From Clostridia bacterium (GTDB lineage Bacteria; Bacillota; Clostridia; Oscillospirales; Acutalibacteraceae), in NCBI GenBank assembly GCA_900770255.1, contig CAAGJN010000016.1:1-53645 (forward strand): a stretch of DNA of 53,645 nt. Direction: 5' to 3'. Positions 8,372 through 17,284 of this stretch are shown piece by piece. The translations under genes and the position numbers were made by a program. The notes beneath the pieces are model-generated. The model was not told the DNA's origin. It worked only from the letters and a program-made list of their open reading frames with translations, and made no database searches. Numbering within the stretch: the first letter of the stretch is position 1; the number at the start of each line of letters is the position of its first letter.

Positions 8372-10127
8372 AATCAGAGAAAACGGTTTCTACTTAAACG
8401 GTCAGAAATTTCACATTTACTCCGGCGCTATCCACTATTTCCGCGTCCCCCAGGAATACTGGGAGGACCGCCTTTTAAAGCTGAAAGCGGCAGGCTTTAA
8501 CACAGTGGAGACCTATGTGGCATGGAATATGCATCAGCCCTCCGAGGATGTCTTCTGCTTTAGTGGGCAGAGCGATGTGGTTCGTTTTATTCAAACCGCT
8601 CAAAAACTGGGGCTTTATGTCATTGTGCGTCCGGGGCCTTACATCTGCGCGGAATGGGATTTCGGCGGATTCCCTGCATGGCTTCTCAAATATGACGATA
8701 TCCGCCTGCGCTGTTACAGCGAACCGTACATTTCATATGTGAAAAAGTATTTTGATGTGCTCCTGCCGAAGCTTGCGCCGCTGCAGATCACGCACGGCGG
8801 CCCTGTTCTGATGATGCAGATTGAAAACGAATACGGAAGTTACGGCAGAGACAAAAAATATCTCTCTTATCTGCGCAGCTTAATGCGTCAAAACGGCATC
8901 GACATACCGCTTTTCACCTCGGACGGAGAGGGAAAATATCACCTGTCGGGCGGAAGTCTCCCGGATGAGTTCAAGGTTGTCAATTTCGGCGGATTTCCCG
9001 AGGAATGTTTCCACGACTTGAAAGAATATCAGCCCGACAAGCCTCTGATGTGCGGTGAGATGTGGTGCGGATGGTTTGACCATTTCCGCGACAAGCATCC
9101 ATGCGCTACTGAGGAGCAGGCTGACGAGTGCTTTACAAAAATCATTGAGCAGTTTTTTAACGAAGATGCAAGCTTCAATTTCTATATGTTCCACGGCGGC
9201 ACGAATTTCGGATATATGGCGGGCGCAAATTACAGCAATGTATTTCAGCCCACAACAACCGGTTACGACTATGACGCGCCCCTCAACGAATACGGGGATT
9301 ACACGCCTAAATACTTTGCAATGCGCAGAGCGCTCTGTCAAAGGCAGGGCATCTCGCCTCCTCTGCCTGCGCGCCCGGAAACGCAGAGCATCGGCACGGT
9401 TGAGCTCAAGAAAAGCGCCGGGCTTTTCTCAAATATCGAAAATCTCGGAACCCGCTTTTTTGACCATATTCCGCATTATATGGAACACTACGGCCAGAAT
9501 TACGGCATGATCCTCTATCACACGGAAATCGACGGGGACTATCCGGAATGTACCCTCTCCGCAGATGATGTTCACGATATCGCCTATGTGTATGTAGACC
9601 GCAGATTTGTGGGGAAATATGACCGTTCCGATGCGGCTTTGCGGCAGGATGGTTCATCGGGAGAAGGCTTTACCTTTCCCATTCCCGCATTCAAAGGAAA
9701 AATTAAAGTGGATATCCTTGTCGAGGGCATGGGACGCATCAATTTTGACAAGAGGATACATGACAGAAAAGGGCTCGGAGCGGTGCGCATAGGCGACCAG
9801 TATGTCTATGATTTTGAAATATACACTCTGCCTGTAGAACAGCTTGACAGGCTTTGCTTTGACTCCGACAGCCGCTGTCCCGCATATTTCAGCGGCAGTT
9901 TTCACGCGGATTCAAAAGCTGACTGCTTTGTCTGTACAGACGGTTTTACTAAGGGATATGTTTTTGTCAACGGCATCAACCTCGGCAGATACTGGAATGT
10001 GGGCCCGCAGAGAACCCTGTATCTACCCGGCGTCTGGCTGAAGGACGAAAATGAAATCACGGTATTGGAGCTGGAGGCATATGACGACCGTCTCATAAAG
10101 CTGACAGACCGTCCGCTTTATAAATAG
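8364..10127 (+). CDS. GH35-family beta-galactosidase
   Basis: 587 residues, close to bacterial GH35 length. The family signature is clear: SGAIHYFRVP near residue 12, RPGPYICAEWDFGGFPAWLL, and MQIENEYGSYG, which contains the catalytic acid Glu. CGEMWCGWFDHF contains the likely Glu nucleophile, and FYMFHGGTNFG follows. C-terminal jelly-roll-like domains carry the VNGINLGRYW motif common in GH35. With no signal peptide it should hydrolyse beta-galactosides in the cytoplasm. AGGAGG lies 7 bases before ATG 8364, inside the end of the preceding gene. Confidence 0.95.
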   Translation: MFEIRENGFYLNGQKFHIYSGAIHYFRVPQEYWEDRLLKLKAAGFNTVETYVAWNMHQPSEDVFCFSGQSDVVRFIQTAQKLGLYVIVRPGPYICAEWDFGGFPAWLLKYDDIRLRCYSEPYISYVKKYFDVLLPKLAPLQITHGGPVLMMQIENEYGSYGRDKKYLSYLRSLMRQNGIDIPLFTSDGEGKYHLSGGSLPDEFKVVNFGGFPEECFHDLKEYQPDKPLMCGEMWCGWFDHFRDKHPCATEEQADECFTKIIEQFFNEDASFNFYMFHGGTNFGYMAGANYSNVFQPTTTGYDYDAPLNEYGDYTPKYFAMRRALCQRQGISPPLPARPETQSIGTVELKKSAGLFSNIENLGTRFFDHIPHYMEHYGQNYGMILYHTEIDGDYPECTLSADDVHDIAYVYVDRRFVGKYDRSDAALRQDGSSGEGFTFPIPAFKGKIKVDILVEGMGRINFDKRIHDRKGLGAVRIGDQYVYDFEIYTLPVEQLDRLCFDSDSRCPAYFSGSFHADSKADCFVCTDGFTKGYVFVNGINLGRYWNVGPQRTLYLPGVWLKDENEITVLELEAYDDRLIKLTDRPLYK

Positions 10128-10167
10128 ACACAATTACATTTTAAATCTGATATAAGGGAGAATTTTT

Positions 10168-12315
10168 ATGCGTGACTGGATACTGTCCTCTGATTTTGCG
10201 CCGGCTGAGATTACGGAACAGGCGGGAAAAATTACTTTATCAAACGGACTGATACGCCGTGAGATTATGACTGAAAAATGTGTGACAGTCTCATTTTATA
10301 ATCTTCAGAAGGAGCTTGAGCTGATAAGCATGCCGCGCTCAGACTTTCAGCTCTTTATCAACGGAGAAGCATACGGCGCCGAATCTTTCAAATTTTCATC
10401 GTTCGAGATTGTACCGTGCGAAGAGCGCGTACCCTTCAAAAAGTCGCCGACAATGACTGCCGCGGACGTCTATCCCCCGCCCGGCAAAGCCGTTAAGCTT
10501 CACTATTATAGCAAGGAACCGGCGCTTTGCGTCACGGTGCGGTACGAAATTTATGACGGGATGCCGGTAGTTATGAAAAGCTTAACCGTGGAAAACACCG
10601 GGGGAAAAACCGTCACTGTGGACAACATTGTGACCGACGCGCTTTGCATCACGCAGAACCGAGACACGCTGTTTGTTGACAGCAACTACAATTCAACCAC
10701 ACAGTTTTTAGGTCTTGAATTGTCGAAGTATGCCAAGAACTATGCCCGGTATCGCTTTGATATACTAGAGGTCGCGCCGCTTTACAGAATGAACGTGAAG
10801 CTGGAAAAAGGCGATGCCGTTTCTTCAATCGCCGCTTATGAGCTGCTGTTCGGGACAGATTACTACGAGCACCGCCTGATCGAGGTCAAGGAGATGTACC
10901 GCCGCATAGCGCCGTGGTGCACGGACAACGTCATGTTCTTCCACCTGATTTCAAACAGCAGCCGTGAGATACGCAAAGCTGTCGATCAATGCGCCGAGCT
11001 GGGGCTTGAAATGATCATTCAGTCCTTCGGGTCGGGAGTCAATATGGAGAGCGGCGACGAGAAATATCTCAGCCGCATCAAGAAAGCATATGATTACGGA
11101 CACAAAAAGGGTATAAGGATGGGCGCCTACACCCTCGCATATGTCAAAGATTACCGCCCCGTAAACAGCGACGAGGCGTTGAACCATGACGCAAGCCATA
11201 TATGCAGATGCCTTGCTACGGACTGGTCAGAACAATATATGAAGGACGTTCTGCGCTTTATTGACAAAACCGGCGCTGACGCGGTGGAGATCGACGGACC
11301 TTACGGAATGCTAATGTGCTCAGGCGGCAAAACGCACAGGCACGATGATTTTACCGACTCGCAGTATAAGCAGTGGAAGGGAGCTGTAGTGGACTGGTAC
11401 AGGGAGCTAAAGGCGCGCGGTATCTACATAAACGCACCCGACTGGCACTTCTTAAACGGCAGCAACCGCAGCGGCGTAGGATATGAGGAGATCGCTTTCT
11501 CCGAAAAACGCGCCGAACAGCTTGTAACTTCGCGAATCTATTATTACAAGGGAACCTTCGACAAAAATCCCTCACAGGGCTGGGGTTTCCTGCCGCTTAA
11601 CGTATATCACGGAGGCGGGGATGATGCGACATTCTTCCCGACTGAGCAGAACGCCTTTGAATTTGACTGGGCGCTCGCACAGATAACCGCCAGCGGAGTT
11701 TGGCCGACTATTCGCGGCAAATGCGTATACGATTCGCAGACCGGAAAAGAGATTTTCAGAAAATGGGTTTCGGTTTTCAAAAAATACCGCGAGGTGCTCA
11801 ACGGTATTACGGTGCATTTTCTTCCGCCGAGAATCGACACCTCCCGCCCGGACAGAACCACCTGCATCGACGCTATTATGAATCAGCTTCCTCACGGCGA
11901 TGTGCGCGGATTTGTCATGTTCTTCAATCAGACGGACTGCGAACGCACCGAAGAAATCACCATACCTGTTTATTACACGGGGCTGACTGCGCTCAGCGCA
12001 CCGCCCGCTCCGTTTGAGAACACGAAAAACTGCGATGTCTCCTATCCTCTTTACGGCGAGGAGATCGCTCCGCTCGTTATCAGGGCGCGCGACGGCTCGC
12101 AGCGAACATATGTGACCGATGAAAAGGTGCACGACAAGCCTATACCGCCCTTACCGCCGGCAGAGCTGACCGACCGGGAAATCTGCATCTCCGCAGAGGA
12201 CAGCGCACCGCAGAATTACAGAATAGACGAAAACGGAAATGTGCACATGAAAATCACATTGCCGCCCATGTCTTACAGATGGTATGTTATGCGCGCTCCG
12301 AAAGCTGAAAATTAA
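10168..12315 (+). CDS. Clan GH-D-like (alpha-galactosidase-type) glycosidase
   Basis: 715 residues without a signal peptide. An N-terminal beta-sandwich (about 1-240) precedes a TIM-barrel-like segment. It contains KGIRMGAYTLAYVKDY, then DAVEIDGPYG near residue 374, whose Asp is in the position of the clan GH-D nucleophile, and GIYINAPDWHFLNGSN. A beta domain closes the protein. The layout resembles GH36/GH27 relatives. Substrate and anomeric specificity are uncertain. GGGAG lies 7 bases before ATG, and the gap from the GH35 gene is 40 bases, consistent with one operon. Confidence 0.65.
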   Translation: MRDWILSSDFAPAEITEQAGKITLSNGLIRREIMTEKCVTVSFYNLQKELELISMPRSDFQLFINGEAYGAESFKFSSFEIVPCEERVPFKKSPTMTAADVYPPPGKAVKLHYYSKEPALCVTVRYEIYDGMPVVMKSLTVENTGGKTVTVDNIVTDALCITQNRDTLFVDSNYNSTTQFLGLELSKYAKNYARYRFDILEVAPLYRMNVKLEKGDAVSSIAAYELLFGTDYYEHRLIEVKEMYRRIAPWCTDNVMFFHLISNSSREIRKAVDQCAELGLEMIIQSFGSGVNMESGDEKYLSRIKKAYDYGHKKGIRMGAYTLAYVKDYRPVNSDEALNHDASHICRCLATDWSEQYMKDVLRFIDKTGADAVEIDGPYGMLMCSGGKTHRHDDFTDSQYKQWKGAVVDWYRELKARGIYINAPDWHFLNGSNRSGVGYEEIAFSEKRAEQLVTSRIYYYKGTFDKNPSQGWGFLPLNVYHGGGDDATFFPTEQNAFEFDWALAQITASGVWPTIRGKCVYDSQTGKEIFRKWVSVFKKYREVLNGITVHFLPPRIDTSRPDRTTCIDAIMNQLPHGDVRGFVMFFNQTDCERTEEITIPVYYTGLTALSAPPAPFENTKNCDVSYPLYGEEIAPLVIRARDGSQRTYVTDEKVHDKPIPPLPPAELTDREICISAEDSAPQNYRIDENGNVHMKITLPPMSYRWYVMRAPKAEN

Positions 12316-12392
12316 ACAATAAAAATCGCCGAAAGCAGAAATTAAAATAAACGGAGTATAAATAAACAACATTTCCAACGGGGAGATTTTTT

Positions 12393-14531
12393 ATGAATAA
12401 ACTGAAAAAAACTTTTTGTCTTGTTTTAGCTGCGGTATCCGTCATGTCCGTTTCTGCGTGCTCATCACCAAAAACAAGCGGCGAAGTGAAAGCTGTTCCG
12501 ACCGGTCTCAGCGTTCCTGAGGAGCGCAGCCGCGAAAAAATGCAGGGCGATATTTTCGTTTCGCCATCCGGGGACGACAAAAATGACGGAACTGAAGGAA
12601 GTCCCGTTAAAACCGTTGAGAAAGCTCTGTCGCTTTCAAGAGCGCTGACCAAAACTCAAAAAGTCATTTATTTGGCCTCGGGTGAATATAACATTTCCGC
12701 CCTGCAGCTTACTCAAGAGGACAGCGGCACAGTTTTCTATGCCGGCGGAGAAGTGATCTTTAACGGCGGAGTCTCGCTGAACCCCGACGACTTCGAGCAA
12801 TACCGAAACAATATCAAGATGCTGGATTTGAAAAAATACGGCGTCACAAAAGAACAAATAGGCGACGTAAAGGCCTTCGGTCAATACCATACAGCAGAAA
12901 AATACGATGAAGCCGGCAGCCTGTACTGCGAGCTTTTCTGTGACGGCCGGCGCATGACTCTCGCCCGCTATCCTAACGCCGGAGAAACTCTGAAAACCGG
13001 AGAAATTCTGGACAACGGCGATTCCAAGGAGATATACACAAAAGACGGCACACAGCAGAACCCCGAATGGGCAAATATGAAAAATCCGCGCGGCGGGACA
13101 TTTGCCGCAGACAAGGACCTGACCGAGCGTATGCTCACATGGACGAACAGTCCGGATGTTTGGCTCTTCGGCTATTTCCAATATGACTGGGCGGATTCCA
13201 CCACGCCGCTCGCCTCCTTCGACTCAGACAGCATCACTACGAAATACGCAAGCGTCTATGGCTTCAAAGAGGGAATGCCATATTATTTTTTCAATGTTTT
13301 CGAGGAGCTTGACGCCGAGGGTGAATGGTACATCGACAAAGAAAATCTTATTCTTTATTTTATTCCTCCGGCAGATTTTGAAGACTCCTCCCTGCAGCTT
13401 ACTTTGGAGACAGCCGACCTTATAACCGTCAGCAGTGCATCGGATCTCGTATTTGACGGCATCACCTTCTGCGGCACCAGAGCCGGCGCCATAAAGGGCA
13501 GCGGAAACAGCATCACAGTAAAGAACTGCACGGTAAAAAATGTTGGAGGGACCGCGATTGAGCTTGAGGGTGAAAAAATCAGTATTGAAAACAACACCAT
13601 TACCGCAACAGGCAAGGCCGGAGTTATTCTGACGGGCGGCGACCGCGATACGCTTCGTTCCTCCGAAAACACAGTGTCCAATAATCTAATTTATGACTGG
13701 TCGCAGATCTATCAGACATATCAGGCGGCCGTTGCGCTGCACGGAGTCGGAGGGATATGCAGCCACAATGAAATTTATAATTCTCCGCACGAAGCCATCA
13801 CCTACACGGGAAACAACCACATCATCGAATATAACGTAATCCACGATGTTGTTCTCAAATCCTCCGACGCCGGGGCAATATATGCCGGCCGAAGCTGGAG
13901 CTACTACGGCAACATCGTGCGCTACAACTGTATTTACAACATCGGCTCCGACGGGTTTGACGCAAGCGGCATTTACTTTGACGACGCTCTTTCCGGACAA
14001 AAGGCTTACGGAAATCTGCTCGTTAATATTCCGGGCTGCGCGTTTCTTCTCGGCGGAGGACGTGACCTTCAGATTACCGGCAACGTTATCGTCAACGCCG
14101 GGACTCCCATTTCCTATGACGACCGCGCAATAGCAGGCATAACCGACGGCGGCTGGTTTACACATGCCAAGACACCCGGCGAAGGTCTTTGGGCGTCTCT
14201 TGAAGAGGTTGATATCACCTGTGACGCGTGGAAGCAGGCCTTCCCCCAGCTATGCAGCCTGAGTAGTGATTTTTCAGATACGGACAACGCCGCCTTTGCC
14301 GCCAACCCTGCAGGAAGCTATGTAGAAAATAATATCATCGTAAACGGCAAAAAACAGCTTGGCAGCATCGAAAAGCGCGTCAAAAAATACAGCACGGTAA
14401 GAGACAACACGTTGTATACATTTAAAAACAGCCCATTCAAGGACGGAGATTACGGCATTGACATATCTGTCGAGGGCTTCACCCCTCTGCCCACGCAGAA
14501 AATGGGGAGAACATATTATATATGCTTCTGA
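12393..14531 (+). CDS. Secreted lipoprotein with right-handed parallel beta-helix, carbohydrate-active
   Basis: 712 residues. A lipoprotein signal peptide (residues 1-23) ends in SVSAC, so Cys24 is probably lipidated. The mature start has FVSPSGDDKNDGTEGSP, an opening typical of beta-helix polysaccharide enzymes. Residues ~330-560 carry repeated N-x-I/V turns (ITVKNCTVKN, ISIENNTI, HIIEYNVIHDV, NIVRYNCIYNI) and DAGAIYAGRSWSYYG. GH120/GH141-like hydrolases are the nearest families I can suggest, without certainty. It is the only surface-exposed product of the locus and would act on the polymer before import. RBS GGGGAG precedes the ATG. Confidence 0.75.
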   Translation: MNKLKKTFCLVLAAVSVMSVSACSSPKTSGEVKAVPTGLSVPEERSREKMQGDIFVSPSGDDKNDGTEGSPVKTVEKALSLSRALTKTQKVIYLASGEYNISALQLTQEDSGTVFYAGGEVIFNGGVSLNPDDFEQYRNNIKMLDLKKYGVTKEQIGDVKAFGQYHTAEKYDEAGSLYCELFCDGRRMTLARYPNAGETLKTGEILDNGDSKEIYTKDGTQQNPEWANMKNPRGGTFAADKDLTERMLTWTNSPDVWLFGYFQYDWADSTTPLASFDSDSITTKYASVYGFKEGMPYYFFNVFEELDAEGEWYIDKENLILYFIPPADFEDSSLQLTLETADLITVSSASDLVFDGITFCGTRAGAIKGSGNSITVKNCTVKNVGGTAIELEGEKISIENNTITATGKAGVILTGGDRDTLRSSENTVSNNLIYDWSQIYQTYQAAVALHGVGGICSHNEIYNSPHEAITYTGNNHIIEYNVIHDVVLKSSDAGAIYAGRSWSYYGNIVRYNCIYNIGSDGFDASGIYFDDALSGQKAYGNLLVNIPGCAFLLGGGRDLQITGNVIVNAGTPISYDDRAIAGITDGGWFTHAKTPGEGLWASLEEVDITCDAWKQAFPQLCSLSSDFSDTDNAAFAANPAGSYVENNIIVNGKKQLGSIEKRVKKYSTVRDNTLYTFKNSPFKDGDYGIDISVEGFTPLPTQKMGRTYYICF

Positions 14532-14859
14532 CATGGACGGGTTAAAGTGAAGTACAGCACTTTATATCAACGATAAAAAGCAGATCTTTTACAGGGGCTC
14601 AATCCCGGGCGAGGCTCGCTTTCGCCTTGTGCCTCTTACGGAAAACCGGCGCGAACGATTCACGTCCGCGCCGGCTCTCCCCTATCTGTTTTGCTGCACC
14701 TTGGCGCAGCAAAACGGCAAGCCTTATCCCGCTGCTCGCAGGATAAGGCTATTTTAATTCAAATCGTTGGCTATTAGGTTGAGCGGACGGCGTGCGCTCT
14801 GCTGCCCTGAAAGTTTTTTTGAAAGCGTATGTACAGACGCAGATCAATCACATCGCACA
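14532..14859. other. Convergent intergenic region with stacked hairpins
   Basis: 328 bases between the beta-helix gene and the opposing ZIP gene. Hairpins: CCGGCGCG/CGCGCCGG at 14646-14673, TTTTGCTGC/GCAGCAAAA at 14689-14714, and AGCCTTATCC/GGATAAGGCT at 14720-14750, the last followed by a T-rich tail. The set presumably terminates transcription from both sides. No credible coding sequence is seen. Confidence 0.6.
14720..14757 (+). terminator. Terminator of the glycosidase operon
   Basis: Perfect 10-base stem AGCCTTATCC/GGATAAGGCT with an 11-base loop, followed by ATTTTAATT. Confidence 0.65.
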
Positions 14860-15642
14860 TCAGCCAAGCGCAACATCCAAAATCATCATAATGCTGAATC
14901 CGACCGCAAAAAATACCGTTCCTATATTGGAGTGTTTTCCTGCTGACATCTCCGGAATAAGCTCTTCGACCACAACATAAAGCATCGCTCCGGCCGCAAA
15001 GCTGAGTAAGTACGGCAGAGCCGGAAGGACAATACCGGCGGCTGCAACTGTAATCAAAGCACCTATCGGTTCAACAATACCCGAAGCTGCGCCGCCGAAA
15101 AACGCCCTTGATTTTTTCTCACCCTCCGCTTTAAGCGGCATGGATATGATTGCGCCCTCCGGGAAATTTTGAATAGCTATTCCGAGAGAAAGCGCCAGCG
15201 CTCCCGTTGCGGAAATATTCGAGTTTCCGGCAAGATAGCCGGCATATACTACTCCAACCGCCATTCCTTCCGGAAGATTATGCAGCGTTACCGCCAGAAC
15301 CATCATCGTTGTTCTTTTGAGATGACTTTTAGGGCCTTCAGCCTGCTTCGCATTGCGGTGCAAATGGGGAATGAGGTGATCCAGCAAAAGCAAAAAAAGA
15401 ACTCCGATCCAAAATCCAACCACAGCCGGAACAAACGACCATTTGCCCATATTCCCCGCATACTCGATGGCGGGGATCAAAAGGCTCCACACCGACGCCG
15501 CAACCATAACGCCCGCCGCAAATCCGGACAAGGCTCGCTGCAGCCGTTCGCTCATTCCCTTTTTCATAAAAAATACACAGGCCGACCCCAATACGGTGCC
15601 TAAAAATGGGATCATGATTCCCCCAAAAACATCTAATGTCAT
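14860..15642 (-). CDS. ZIP-family divalent metal transporter
   Basis: 260 residues, about eight membrane segments. The two metal-site helices are clear: HNLPEGMAVG (residues 121-130) and QNFPEGAIIS (158-167), the pattern of GufA/ZupT-type bacterial ZIPs. A His-containing loop DHLIPHLHRN (88-97) lies between TM3 and TM4. It should import Zn2+, Fe2+ or Mn2+. It is monocistronic, read from a promoter 170 bases upstream, which leaves an unusually long leader. RBS AGGG precedes ATG 15642. Confidence 0.92.
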   Translation of the reverse strand: MTLDVFGGIMIPFLGTVLGSACVFFMKKGMSERLQRALSGFAAGVMVAASVWSLLIPAIEYAGNMGKWSFVPAVVGFWIGVLFLLLLDHLIPHLHRNAKQAEGPKSHLKRTTMMVLAVTLHNLPEGMAVGVVYAGYLAGNSNISATGALALSLGIAIQNFPEGAIISMPLKAEGEKKSRAFFGGAASGIVEPIGALITVAAAGIVLPALPYLLSFAAGAMLYVVVEELIPEMSAGKHSNIGTVFFAVGFSIMMILDVALG

Positions 15643-15850
15643 TTCATCACCCTGAAATCTAAAATAGTGCTTATAGCCTTATACAATATATAAAATATAA
15701 AATAAAATAATTTGTATCAGCTGGTAAGCAGGCATAAAATTTTGAAGCTGACGGATAGGCAGTTCCGCCAAAGGCTCAAAAGGTAGGCATCTGAGCAGAA
15801 CTGTTCGCACCGTTGTTATTAAGTATACACTTTTTTATAGTTTTTGACAA
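15643..15850 (-). promoter_or_regulatory. ZIP promoter and long structured 5' leader
   Basis: On the - strand TTGTCA (845-850 of kb 15) is 17 bases from TATACT (822-827), giving a transcript start near 15815 and a leader of about 170 bases. The leader can fold CAGTTC/GAACTG enclosing GCTCA/TGAGC (about 15755-15803), followed by a long A/T tract before the start codon. The fold does not match a metal riboswitch class I know. The promoter is well supported; a regulatory role for the leader is speculation. Confidence 0.55.
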
Positions 15851-16023
15851 GGCGATATTACGCCGCATGAAGTTCTAATACACCATCGGGAGATGTCTTT
15901 GCGCAAGCTTTGACCTCACCCGCACAGCGGGCAGCTCTTGAGCGTATGTCTCCGTCAGACGCTCTGCTCCACAAGGAAAAAACGGTGTATAGCGCCTTTT
16001 TGTTGCATTATCAATATAAAAAA

Positions 16024-16065
16024 GAAAGCCCCATAAATCAAAAAATGTTGATATATAAGGCTTTC
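16024..16065 (-). terminator. Terminator downstream of tRNA-Leu
   Basis: On the - strand GAAAGCC pairs with GGCTTTC around an inner AT-rich stem, followed by a run of Ts. It begins 7 bases after the tRNA CCA end. Between it and the ZIP leader (15851-16023) I see nothing recognisable. Confidence 0.65.
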
Positions 16066-16072
16066 CGACGTT

Positions 16073-16155
16073 TGGTGCGGATAACAGGGATCGAACCTGC
16101 ACGGTTGCCCACCGGATCCTAAATCCGGCGCGTCTGCCAATTCCGCCATATCCGC
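16073..16155 (-). tRNA. tRNA-Leu (anticodon UAG), CCA encoded
   Basis: Cloverleaf on the - strand: acceptor GCGGATA pairs with TATCCGC, followed by A and an encoded CCA (16073-16075). The anticodon stem CCGGA/TCCGG carries loop TTTAGGA, giving anticodon UAG. The T-arm has GGTTCGATCC. The long class II variable arm (GGTGGGCAACC region) is typical of tRNA-Leu. Confidence 0.95.
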
Positions 16156-16198
16156 ATTTTTTCTGCGCCGCACGGCGGCCGCGCATTTTGACTTTGTT

Positions 16199-16227
16199 AT
16201 TATAGCAGAGGCGGTACAGTTTTTCAA
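16199..16227 (-). promoter_or_regulatory. Promoter of tRNA-Leu
   Basis: On the - strand TTGAAA (222-227 of kb 16) is exactly 17 bases from TATAAT (199-204), about 44 bases before the tRNA 5' end. Confidence 0.8.
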
Positions 16228-16275
16228 GTTTTTTGCAATTTTCGTCTCTCGGGTTAAGAAAAACTGAAAAAAGAC

Positions 16276-16304
16276 TTGCTTTTTCTCATTAAATCTGATA
16301 TCAT
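16276..16304 (+). promoter_or_regulatory. Promoter of rpmB
   Basis: TTGCTT, 17-base spacer, TATCAT, ending 36 bases before the rpmB start codon. Confidence 0.65.
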
Positions 16305-16340
16305 ATCATCTGTTACCGAGTAAAGAAGGAGGTGCGACAC

Positions 16341-16529
16341 ATGGCAAAATGCGAATATTGCGGTAAGGATGTGTCTTTCGGCATTAAGGTTTCCCATTCA
16401 CACAGACGTTCGAACAGAACCTGGAAGCCCAACATTAAGAGAGTGAAGGCTATTGTCAACGGCTCTCCCAAAAGGGTTTATGCATGTACTCGTTGCCTTC
16501 GTTCCGGCAAAGTCACACGTGCTGTCTGA
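16341..16529 (+). CDS. rpmB: Large ribosomal subunit protein bL28
   Basis: 62 residues: N-terminal MAKCEYCGK, SHSHRRSNRTWKPNIKR in the middle, and C-terminal CTRCLRSGKV. This is the zinc-ribbon (C+) form with paired cysteines at 4/7 and near the C-terminus. bL28 sits in the 50S subunit. AGGAGG lies 8 bases before ATG 16341; a GTG three codons earlier lies within the Shine-Dalgarno and is not the start. It is monocistronic between its own promoter and terminator. Confidence 0.97.
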   Translation: MAKCEYCGKDVSFGIKVSHSHRRSNRTWKPNIKRVKAIVNGSPKRVYACTRCLRSGKVTRAV

Positions 16530-16547
16530 TAACCGAAAATGTATATT

Positions 16548-16580
16548 AAGAGACTGCTTCGGCAGTCTCTTTTTATTTTT
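16548..16580 (+). terminator. Terminator of rpmB
   Basis: Perfect 10-base stem AAGAGACTGC/GCAGTCTCTT closed by a TTCG tetraloop and followed by a T-rich tail. Confidence 0.95.
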
Positions 16581-16609
16581 GCATACTGCCTTTGCCGCGC
16601 GCAGCATAA

Positions 16610-16645
16610 GCGCCCCGCCCGCATATATATCTGCGGGCGGGGCGC
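16610..16645 (-). terminator. GC-rich hairpin after tmk, likely terminator
   Basis: Perfect 14-base stem GCGCCCCGCCCGCA/TGCGGGCGGGGCGC with an 8-base loop, 16 bases after the tmk stop. It has only a short T tract on the - strand. Confidence 0.6.
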
Positions 16646-16660
16646 TGCGTTTATCTGCAT

Positions 16661-17284
16661 CTACTTTAATATTTTATCTACTGCACTGCGGACATCTGCG
16701 GCAACGGAATCTATATCGCGCGCGGCGTCGATGACGACTATGTTATCTCTGCCACTAAGCAGCTCAAACGCACTGTAATAGCGCTCGCGGATTGCGCTGA
16801 TCTGCGCAGAGTCGCGCTCGAAGATCTCAAGATATACGCGCCCGTTTTCGATGCGCTCGCGGCAGCTCTCGGGATCAACGTCAAAAAAGATACAGATATC
16901 GGGCTTGAGTATTTCCGGGCAGTTGAGGTTCATATCTATGACCCACTGTCTGTCCTCGCCCACCGCCTGATAGGCTATCGACGAATAATAATATCTGTCG
17001 CACACCACGTCAACGCTTGCGTCGAGCGTCTTTTTTATGCCGTTGACCGGGCTCATATTGTGCGCCACGCGGTCGGCCAGGAACAGCGCCGCAAGCTCCG
17101 CCGAGGTGCGCTGTCTCGCGCCGCTGAGCACGTCGCGTATAATGCCGCCCGTGACTGATTCCGTGGGCTCTGCCGTCGAATACACGCTCCTGCCCTGCGA
17201 CTTCAGATATGCACACAAAAGCGCCGTCTGAGTGCCCTTTCCGGAGCCGTCAAGTCCCTCGACTACTATAAACTTTCCTCTCAT
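16661..17284 (-). CDS. tmk: Thymidylate kinase
   Basis: 207 residues. P-loop GLDGSGKGTQ at 10-19, AEPTES (38-43) for substrate binding, and CDRYYYSS with the DRY-like motif at 96-98. The lid region has ERIENGRVYLEIFERD. It phosphorylates dTMP to dTDP in dTTP synthesis. The start is set at ATG 17284 because it overlaps the upstream lipoprotein stop as ATGA and begins M-R-G-K-F-I-V-V-E-G, the canonical start; a longer reading would overlap that gene. It is the last gene of a four-gene operon with cell-envelope functions, an unusual partner for tmk. Confidence 0.95.
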   Translation of the reverse strand: MRGKFIVVEGLDGSGKGTQTALLCAYLKSQGRSVYSTAEPTESVTGGIIRDVLSGARQRTSAELAALFLADRVAHNMSPVNGIKKTLDASVDVVCDRYYYSSIAYQAVGEDRQWVIDMNLNCPEILKPDICIFFDVDPESCRERIENGRVYLEIFERDSAQISAIRERYYSAFELLSGRDNIVVIDAARDIDSVAADVRSAVDKILK

